A stretch of 13,101 nucleotides of DNA, from positions 1 to 13,101 of the forward strand of contig CANPYQ010000028.1 of the NCBI GenBank assembly GCA_947588865.1. Direction: 5' to 3'. Each line of letters opens with the position of its first letter. Positions within the stretch are counted from its first letter, which is position 1. The notes under the pieces were generated by a model. It was not told the DNA's origin. It did no database searches and saw only the letters and a program-made list of their open reading frames with translations. Shown one piece after another: positions 7,275 to 13,101 of this stretch. The stretch is from an uncultured Bacilli bacterium. Its GTDB lineage: Bacteria > Bacillota_I > Bacilli_A > RF39 > UBA660. Both the position numbers and the translations under genes were made by a program.

Positions 7275-7449
7275 AAATTACGTGGTACCACCTTAATTTA
7301 ATCTTTATAAGTTTATCGCACTTTTCATACTACGTAAAAAGCTCAAAAGTAAGTTCATAATTTTTTCATTAAAGTTTTCACCAACCACTTTATCTCTAAA
7401 TATTCAATTAATTATTACTACTCTTTTTCATCGCTTTTTAAATGTTATT
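7248..7449 (-). promoter_or_regulatory. Leucine T-box riboswitch (specifier CUU)
   Basis: This tRNA-sensing leader precedes the membrane protein-leuS operon. The base of stem I pairs AAAAAGC (7439-7433) with GCTTTTT (7342-7336). A K-turn-like GA region and an AGTAGTA strand follow. The apical hairpin carries AGAGA and a GGTTGGTGAAA loop. The upper specifier helix pairs ATAATT (7415-7410) with AATTAT (7362-7357). The 3' strand of the specifier loop is GAACTTA (7356-7350), so the specifier is CTT (7353-7351), a Leu codon, followed by the usual purine. The T-box AAGGTGGTACCACG (7294-7281) presents UGGU, which matches the NCCA end of a tRNA with discriminator A, as in tRNA-Leu. The antiterminator pairs AAGG and ACGT with ACGT and CCTT (down to 7266), competing with the terminator. 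Uncharged tRNA-Leu should therefore raise operon expression. The remaining nt to 7112 hold the inverted repeat and no supported gene. Confidence 0.95.
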
Positions 7450-7455
7450 AAGGAT

Positions 7456-7484
7456 ATTATATTACACTTCGCCAATATATTCAA
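7456..7484 (-). promoter_or_regulatory. Sigma-A promoter of the T-box/leuS operon
   Basis: On the minus strand, TTGAAT (7484-7479) and TATAAT (7461-7456) are 17 nt apart. The -35 lies inside the last codons of the GH31 gene, and the -10 starts directly after its TAA stop. Transcription should begin near 7449, just ahead of stem I of the T-box. Confidence 0.8.
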
Positions 7485-9843
7485 GTAATTTTAAGAATAA
7501 ATCTATATATTTTTTTTCTAGATACTCTTTCCCATGAGCAAGTTTTCTAATTTCAATTCTTTTTTTCTTTATACTCAATTTGTTTGCAAACATTATATCA
7601 TCTACTTTTTGTTTAATATTTGTTTTTATAGGTAAATCACTTATAATTGAAATTATATCATCTTTTATTATTCTTATAGCATCTATTTCTATATCCTCAC
7701 CACTGCATACTACTGTAAGTTGCAATGTAGTTGGAATATTTGTAAGTTCTACTATTAAATCTGTACCATATAAATAATTTTTATTTTCCACTACATTACT
7801 TCCAACATAACATGTTACTTTTGGAAGTTTTTTTGTATTTCTAAAAATTAATTTATAATCTCTAGTGCTAGGGAGTATCCCTGTTTTACCCTCAACTGGA
7901 ATAACTGTTAAACTATAATTACTTTTTTTATATAAAAATTCTATGTTAGTTATTATGTAATCACCTTTTAAATAATTATCTGTTACCCCATCATCTTCAT
8001 ATATACTATATGTATTACTGGCCCCAGGAAATATTTGTATTTCAAGTTTATTGGGAATATTTGTATCATTAAACTTATTTAAAGACATTGGTATTATTGC
8101 ACCTGCTTTTGCAAATACAGGATATTCCTCATCCTTATAAAATCCCACATATTTTCTATTACCCTTATATTTTTTCCCTGTGAAAAAATCATACCAAATT
8201 CCATCAGGAATATACATTTTATGAATAGCTCTATTCATTATGTAATCTTTTTTTGAAACTATTGGGCTAACAAATATATCTGAGCCAAAAAAGTATTGAT
8301 TAAAATATTGAGGATCATCATAAAGATTAGGATATCTATAATATATAGGTTCTATTAATGGTTTACCATATTTAAAGTATTTATATGATTCTGTATATAT
8401 ATAAGGTATTAATTTGTATCTAATATTTAGATAATCTTTCACTATTTTTGATGTTTTTATTCCCCACTTCCATGGTTCCCTTTTATAATACTTACCACTA
8501 TCTGAACCTAGTCTAAGTATAGGTGAAAAAACTCCTAATTGAATGAACCTAGTAAAAAGTTCATTATCCTCAATTCCACCACTTGTTCCACCAAAATCAT
8601 GACTCCAAAAACTAATACCAATATTAGAAGCCGAGCTATTAAATACAGTAACATCTTTAAGAGAATTCCAACTTACAGTTGATTTTCCAGCATAAAGAAC
8701 TGGATATCTATGAGATGCAATTGTAGAGTTATAAGCACTAATAAAATTTCTTTTATTAGTAACTTTAAACTTATCATAATATAAATAGTGTTTCAAAATC
8801 ATTAATCTATCTAAATCTTTATCATTAAAATAATCAATAAAGTAAAAATCAACTCCCATATTATTAAGAGGATGTATTATTAATTTTAAGAATGCGTCAA
8901 CAGTTCTTTCATCAAATAAATTGAATGGAATATTACCATTTCTATCAGTTGGTAAATAGTTTTTTAATTTGGTAAAAAGTGTGCTATTAGAGTTAAATAC
9001 TAATGGATTTTCAATAGATAAACCAACCTTTATTCCTTTACTATTAAAATACGCAAGAATATTTTGAGCATTTTTATAATATTCATTAAACTCAAAGCCA
9101 CTAATATCTTGCCATTTATTTAATATGAAAAGTGATATCGGTATTTCATTATCTTCAAATTTTTTTATTATATGCGTTATATCATTTTCAGTATATAATT
9201 CATTTTTACTCCACCAATTACCTAAAGCATACCTTGGAATTAATGGTGGATAACCTGTAATTAAAAAATAATCATTAAGAGCATAATAAAAATCTTTATT
9301 GTATAAGAATACATAAACATCTATTTCTTCATTATTTCTTTTTTTAAATGCACCATTTTCTAACAATATATAAGATTTTGAATCATCTATTGAGGCAAAA
9401 CCATCTAAAGAATATAAGCTTCGTTGAAATTTACTTTTATTATTTGCTGTTTTATAAGAAAGAGTCCCGTAATTTCTAACCTCTGGATGGTTATAATACC
9501 ACACTTTATTGCTATTTTTTAATACTATTTTTAAATTTTTAGAAGGGGAAACCTTTCCACCATAAAACTTTTTATTTTTAATATAAGTAAGTTCAAAGTA
9601 TTTTGTTGAAACAAATAAAATGTTATTATCTTCTTGTACTCTAAAATTAGGCTTTGTAAAATTTCTAAACAAAACAAGTTCAGTTGGGTAATCTTCAAAG
9701 ACTCCTTTTTCATTATATTCTAGTCTAACCAATCTTTCTGTTAAAACTGTAATTCGATATTTATTCCCTTTTATTATACACTCTGGATTGGCTATTGATT
9801 TATTTATATCAACTTTAAACTGTGCTCCTAAATCATACATCAT
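7462..9843 (-). CDS. GH31-family glycosidase-like protein with altered catalytic residues
   Basis: The 793-residue protein has the GH31 layout: an N-terminal beta domain (about 1-195), a (beta/alpha)8 barrel starting at TGYPPLIPRYALGNWWS (196-212), then beta domains with GIWYDFFTGKKY and EYPVFAKAGAIIPM. Characteristic barrel motifs are FWSHDFGG (412-419), FSPILR and REPWKW (455-460). The likely nucleophile is D337 in VDFYFID. The acid/base Asp of the usual SGD-x-x-x-SW motif is replaced by Lys387 (AGKSTVSW). The usual LDMDWH pocket motif reads LNKWQD (241-246), and the SRYGG segment before HRYP is absent. A lysine-rich, probably helical tail of about 80 residues ends the protein. No signal peptide is seen, so it is probably cytoplasmic. 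It could be a pseudoenzyme or have a shifted specificity. ATG 9840 is a possible alternative start. It has its own promoter. Confidence 0.92.
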   Translation of the reverse strand: MMYDLGAQFKVDINKSIANPECIIKGNKYRITVLTERLVRLEYNEKGVFEDYPTELVLFRNFTKPNFRVQEDNNILFVSTKYFELTYIKNKKFYGGKVSPSKNLKIVLKNSNKVWYYNHPEVRNYGTLSYKTANNKSKFQRSLYSLDGFASIDDSKSYILLENGAFKKRNNEEIDVYVFLYNKDFYYALNDYFLITGYPPLIPRYALGNWWSKNELYTENDITHIIKKFEDNEIPISLFILNKWQDISGFEFNEYYKNAQNILAYFNSKGIKVGLSIENPLVFNSNSTLFTKLKNYLPTDRNGNIPFNLFDERTVDAFLKLIIHPLNNMGVDFYFIDYFNDKDLDRLMILKHYLYYDKFKVTNKRNFISAYNSTIASHRYPVLYAGKSTVSWNSLKDVTVFNSSASNIGISFWSHDFGGTSGGIEDNELFTRFIQLGVFSPILRLGSDSGKYYKREPWKWGIKTSKIVKDYLNIRYKLIPYIYTESYKYFKYGKPLIEPIYYRYPNLYDDPQYFNQYFFGSDIFVSPIVSKKDYIMNRAIHKMYIPDGIWYDFFTGKKYKGNRKYVGFYKDEEYPVFAKAGAIIPMSLNKFNDTNIPNKLEIQIFPGASNTYSIYEDDGVTDNYLKGDYIITNIEFLYKKSNYSLTVIPVEGKTGILPSTRDYKLIFRNTKKLPKVTCYVGSNVVENKNYLYGTDLIVELTNIPTTLQLTVVCSGEDIEIDAIRIIKDDIISIISDLPIKTNIKQKVDDIMFANKLSIKKKRIEIRKLAHGKEYLEKKYIDLFLKLLEYIGEV

Positions 9844-9858
9844 ATCACCTACCTTACC

Positions 9859-9874
9859 CTTTTATCATATTAAA
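9859..9874 (-). repeat. 16-nt motif in the GH31 5' region (copy 2 of 2)
   Basis: TTTAATATGATAAAAG on the minus strand is identical to 4200-4215. It begins about 9 nt downstream of the -10 box, overlapping the expected transcription start (about 9876), where an operator could sit. The strand and position relative to the ATG match those of the adhesin copy. Confidence 0.4.
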
Positions 9875-9882
9875 CTATTATA

Positions 9883-9911
9883 ATTATACCACTTGAATAA
9901 AAAAATTCCAA
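9883..9911 (-). promoter_or_regulatory. Sigma-A promoter of the GH31 gene
   Basis: On the minus strand, TTGGAA (9911-9906) and TATAAT (9888-9883) are 17 nt apart. TGG directly before the -10 gives an extended -10 (TGnTATAAT). The 5' UTR is about 33 nt and includes AAGGTAGGTGAT, an interrupted version of the ideal Shine-Dalgarno. No convincing terminator separates the promoter from the metallopeptidase gene upstream, so read-through is possible. Confidence 0.78.
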
Positions 9912-9925
9912 CATCTAATAGAATA

Positions 9926-10897
9926 TTATATTTTTTGCTTTATTTTATTCTTCTGTTTTATTAAATTTTCATAAAACATATATAATATTTTCATGTTTTT
10001 TAAATCACCTAAATTTATATTAATAGATTTTAATATTTCTATATCATCTAAAACTCCAAATTTATTTATAAATGTGTTTAATTTATTCATACACATACTT
10101 TGATTCAAAGAATATAAATTATAAAAATGTAGCGCTAATAATTTACTTAGAAATAATTTATAATTATAATCATATAACTCTTTAAAATTTGTATCAGTTG
10201 TATATAAATAATCAGAAAGGTTATCATTTAAATATTCTATGATAACTATTAAATTCATAAAAAAATCATATTTTAAATTAAAAGAAATTTTATCAAGATT
10301 ATATTCCCCTATATAATCCATAAATTTTAATTCTATAAAATTTGTAAATGCTTCACTAAAATTACTGGTATAATTAGCATTATATGATCCATCATTAATT
10401 AAGTTTAAATATGAATGGCCTAATTCATGAACTGTACTAATATAATCTTTTACCTTATTATTTTTATAAACTTCTATATAATTTTTTTTATAAAAGTTGA
10501 TATAAATATTTCGACCTAAAATCTCAGATTTATGAGTATTATAATAAAGTCGATTATGAGATAAAATATCATAATATATCTGTTTTAAATTAAATTTATT
10601 ACTATCTATAAATTTTTTAAATATTTCATTATAATTAACCTTTTTATTTTGAAAAAAATCAGGAAATGGTTTTAGCTTCAAAAACTCTATTTTATTACTC
10701 GTTATCGTATTTATTATTTCATTTTGACTTTGATTATTTATTCTAACTATTTTAGTACCTAATAATCCCAAATTATAATTAATATTTTTTATATCGCTAA
10801 TTAACAAATATTTTAATTTTTCATCTGAACAATTATTCAACATATATTTAATATGTTTTAAGTCTTTTAGTAAATTATATCTTAGTAATGCATCCAT
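9926..10897 (-). CDS. Compact M3-like zinc metallopeptidase
   Basis: The 323-residue protein contains HELGH (157-161). The region after it aligns with oligoendopeptidase F-type M3 enzymes: NYT (175-177), Glu182 as the likely third zinc ligand, Glu189 at the second conserved Glu position, then MDYI. The M3 spacing from HExxH to this Glu is about three residues longer. A Tyr-rich C-terminal stretch (YDYNYKLFLSKLLALHFYNLY) resembles the substrate-binding region of M3 enzymes. M3 peptidases are usually about 560-680 residues, so this is close to a half-length form without most of the N-terminal helical part. There is no signal peptide or membrane segment; a cytoplasmic peptide-processing role is inferred. 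It begins 14 nt after dnaI, with AAAGGA upstream, so it is probably in the dnaB-dnaI operon. The substrate is unknown. Confidence 0.7.
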   Translation of the reverse strand: MDALLRYNLLKDLKHIKYMLNNCSDEKLKYLLISDIKNINYNLGLLGTKIVRINNQSQNEIINTITSNKIEFLKLKPFPDFFQNKKVNYNEIFKKFIDSNKFNLKQIYYDILSHNRLYYNTHKSEILGRNIYINFYKKNYIEVYKNNKVKDYISTVHELGHSYLNLINDGSYNANYTSNFSEAFTNFIELKFMDYIGEYNLDKISFNLKYDFFMNLIVIIEYLNDNLSDYLYTTDTNFKELYDYNYKLFLSKLLALHFYNLYSLNQSMCMNKLNTFINKFGVLDDIEILKSININLGDLKNMKILYMFYENLIKQKNKIKQKI

Positions 10898-10911
10898 TTC
10901 ATTATATCCTT

Positions 10912-11814
10912 TTATTTTCTCAAATTTTTACTAATCATTTCCAAATCTTCTGTTAATTGTTCTATTCTAGATACAATTCTTTTAGCTTTTATTTGATCTA
11001 CTCCATTTTTAGAATTTGATAAGTGTTCTTCTAATTGTTTTAAATTTAAATTAGAGGTAAAAAATGTAGTTAAATTATTATCCATTCTATACTGAAGTAA
11101 CGGGCATAATATTTCATCTCTATTCCAAGCTGTTAACCCTTCGGCACCTATATCATCTATTAACAAAAGAGGGACTTTTTTTACATATTCAAATTTTTCA
11201 TTAAAATCATCATAAAATGTTTGTCTTAAAAATTCAGGCCAAAAAATTATACTACTTTTATAATCTTTTTTAGCAAGTTCATTAAAAATTGCAGATATTA
11301 AATATGTTTTACCACATCCAAAATTTCCATGGAGATATAACCCTTTGCATTTCTTATTAGATTCAAAAGCATCCAAAAAATCCATTAACCAATTTATAAC
11401 ATTAAATCTATTTTTATCTGTTTTATAAATATTTTGTAAATTAGCTTCTTTTAAATATTCAGGGGTATTAAAAAAACTTATATTATTTAAATACTTATTT
11501 TTATTTTTTAAAGCTTGATTATATCGACAACTTCTATACACAAAAGATAAATTCCCATTATTATTTATTGGTAAATAACAATATCCTTCCACTTTATTCT
11601 TGCAATCCAGTAAGTCTTTACAATCTTTACAATGTTCAAATTCTTTACAACATTCTTCTAATATCGATGTATATTTTTTCAATTCTATAGAGCTTAATTT
11701 TAAATTTTTAGTAATTAGTTTAAAATTAGTATTAGATGAAGCCTTCTTATATTCATAATCCAAATTTATATTATTTGTTTTTACACTATCCATATTTTCT
11801 AGAACATTATGCAT
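10912..11814 (-). CDS. dnaI: Primosomal protein DnaI, AAA+ helicase loader
   Basis: The 300-residue protein matches the DnaI family, which loads the replicative helicase onto DNA at oriC and stalled forks with DnaB and DnaD. The N-terminal domain has a Cys-rich zinc-type cluster (Cys55, 56, 62, 65, 71, 79), as in Bacillus DnaI, where this part binds the helicase. The C-terminal AAA+ domain has Walker A GNFGCGKT (163-170), Walker B LLLIDD (216-221), the sensor 1 region FFTSN (251-255) and an arginine-rich segment KAKRIVSRIEQL (276-287) with the likely sensor 2/finger residues. AAAAGGAG lies 6 nt before the ATG, inside the end of dnaB. The two genes are 2 nt apart, the usual dnaB-dnaI pair of Bacillota. 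The DNA-binding and ATPase motifs look intact. Confidence 0.94.
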   Translation of the reverse strand: MHNVLENMDSVKTNNINLDYEYKKASSNTNFKLITKNLKLSSIELKKYTSILEECCKEFEHCKDCKDLLDCKNKVEGYCYLPINNNGNLSFVYRSCRYNQALKNKNKYLNNISFFNTPEYLKEANLQNIYKTDKNRFNVINWLMDFLDAFESNKKCKGLYLHGNFGCGKTYLISAIFNELAKKDYKSSIIFWPEFLRQTFYDDFNEKFEYVKKVPLLLIDDIGAEGLTAWNRDEILCPLLQYRMDNNLTTFFTSNLNLKQLEEHLSNSKNGVDQIKAKRIVSRIEQLTEDLEMISKNLRK

Positions 11815-11816
11815 AA

Positions 11817-13091
11817 CTAACTCCTTTTCATACGATCTTCAAGTTTTCTTATCTCTTCTTCTGTAGCTACTTCTTCTTTTATATCTTTATTCATCCAATT
11901 AGGTACCGTAATTACTTTATTGCTAGATTTTACTTTTGTTTTTTTCGTATTCTTATATTCTTTCTCCGCTATTTCCATAGCATCTTCAACTGTTTCTATA
12001 CCACTTTTACTCCATTGAGCAGCTATAACTTCAACAAAAGATTTTATAAGTTTATTATTATTTATTTTAAGAACATAATCTACTAAAACGTTTACAACTC
12101 CAGGTTTAAGATTTAAATCAATAAGTAAATATGATATTATAGCCAAATCACTACTAGTAGGGTTTCCCGTTTTATACTTGCTACTAATAAAATCATATGG
12201 GCTTGTTGTTTCAAACATATGAATAATACGAGATCTATTAGATGAATCAATTTTTTCTTTTCTTAGATATTCTGGTTGATTTCTATATATAATGCCTGGA
12301 AGCTTAACCATATTATCATATCTATAATATTTGTTTGCATTTTCTTGTAATAATTTTTTATCTATAGTATGTTTTTCACTTATCGAATTTCTAATAAGTT
12401 CTATCATATCATCATTATCATAATTATATATAAAAGAAATTTTATATAAAAAATCCTTTGTATCTTTAGTGAGAGATTTTTTATTAAGCATATCATCACT
12501 TATTAAACTTAAAATTGTATTTATGTCTATTTTAGATAATATTTCTAATTTTCTATAATTAGACTTTTTAATATCATATATTAAGTTATCATTAATAGGT
12601 TTGCTGGAAAATTCGAAGATATCACTAAATTTGCTAGTTATATCCTCATATTCATTTAGATTTATTTTAGGCATTTTAAAATAACTTACTATCCTATCAT
12701 ATTCTATCTTTCCTACTGCATTGAAAAGTGCAATATTAAGCACAGGATTATTTATAAATTCGGATGCACTCATTGGAGAATATAGCTCATATATGTAATT
12801 ATTTATACTTCCTTTTTTTAAATATGTTTTTAAAAGGCCAATAGCTTCTAATTTTACTCTTGCATCTTCATATTCAGCATTACTAATCATCATATCTCGT
12901 AAAATATGGTGATGTGTCCACTCATTAGAAATGACCTCAGTTTTATCTAAATAAGACCAAAATGTATAATATAAACTTATCGATTGATGGCCAACTATAG
13001 GTTGATATAATAAAATAAGTAAATTTCTATCTTTATCACTTAACATTGTTTTATTAACAACTATAAAAGTATCTGCAGGAAGTACGCTCAT
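11817..13091 (-). CDS. dnaB: Replication initiation and membrane attachment protein DnaB (DnaB/DnaD family)
   Basis: The 424-residue protein is the Bacillota-type DnaB, a helicase co-loader that should not be confused with the Gram-negative DnaB helicase. The N-terminal winged-helix part (about 1-110) has LLYQPIVGHQSISLYYTFW, typical of this family. The DnaB_2/DDBH2 domain is at about 290-380: YDFISSKYKTGNPTSSDLAI, PGVVNVLVDYVL and VEVIAAQWSKSGIETVEDAM, the last being the conserved region used for DNA binding. A lysine-rich linker and a VPNWM segment lead to the C-terminus. GAGG lies 6 nt before the ATG, so the gene is complete even though it ends 10 nt from the window edge. The promoter and any upstream partner (often nrdR) are outside. 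It is followed directly by dnaI. Confidence 0.93.
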   Translation of the reverse strand: MSVLPADTFIVVNKTMLSDKDRNLLILLYQPIVGHQSISLYYTFWSYLDKTEVISNEWTHHHILRDMMISNAEYEDARVKLEAIGLLKTYLKKGSINNYIYELYSPMSASEFINNPVLNIALFNAVGKIEYDRIVSYFKMPKINLNEYEDITSKFSDIFEFSSKPINDNLIYDIKKSNYRKLEILSKIDINTILSLISDDMLNKKSLTKDTKDFLYKISFIYNYDNDDMIELIRNSISEKHTIDKKLLQENANKYYRYDNMVKLPGIIYRNQPEYLRKEKIDSSNRSRIIHMFETTSPYDFISSKYKTGNPTSSDLAIISYLLIDLNLKPGVVNVLVDYVLKINNNKLIKSFVEVIAAQWSKSGIETVEDAMEIAEKEYKNTKKTKVKSSNKVITVPNWMNKDIKEEVATEEEIRKLEDRMKRS

Positions 13092-13101
13092 TTTTAGCCT
13101 C

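Noticed and set aside
7248..7449. T-box as a leader for the GH31 gene
   Set aside because: The T-box is transcribed on the minus strand and lies downstream of the GH31 stop codon, so it can only control the membrane protein and leuS genes.
9531..9713. 60-residue minus-strand frame inside the GH31 gene
   Set aside because: It is an alternative frame within a conserved gene with no sign of translation.

Overview
The window is about 27% GC by eye, uses TGA as a stop (the RNase J gene ends in TGA) and TGG for Trp. It carries Gram-positive housekeeping genes: RNase J, DnaB/DnaI helicase loaders, a T-box leader and consensus sigma-A promoters. This points to Bacillota, class Bacilli or a close relative, most likely an uncultured, AT-rich, host-associated lineage near the RF39/Erysipelotrichales/mollicute part of the tree. 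The standard genetic code and the cell-surface adhesin argue against a wall-less Mycoplasma. Taxonomy is inferred from gene content and composition only.

Left part, plus strand: a perfect-consensus promoter (112-140), a structured 5' leader, rpsD (ribosomal protein S4) and its terminator, then a separate promoter and the gene for ribonuclease J, probably J1. A bidirectional terminator at about 2700 separates these from the minus-strand genes that fill the rest of the window.

Minus strand, read from right to left: dnaB and dnaI (helicase loaders for replication initiation), then a compact M3-like zinc metallopeptidase, spaced as one operon. Next is a GH31-family glycosidase-like gene with its own promoter. 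Then comes a leucine T-box riboswitch (specifier CUU) driving a small membrane protein gene and leuS, which are 1 nt apart. Last is a secreted thioester (TQXA) adhesin with two CnaB/SpaA-type domains.

The genes are mostly ordinary, but several carry changes at otherwise conserved functional positions. The GH31 protein has Lys where the acid/base Asp is expected, plus other pocket changes. LeuRS has a rewritten CP1 editing motif (TTCIET for TTRPDT) while its synthetic site is intact. The second CnaB domain of the adhesin has Gln for the catalytic Glu, and its C-terminal sorting signal is atypical (VPNTY). The M3-like peptidase is about half the usual length and sits in the replication-initiation operon. 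No mobile element, CRISPR array, tRNA or rRNA was seen.
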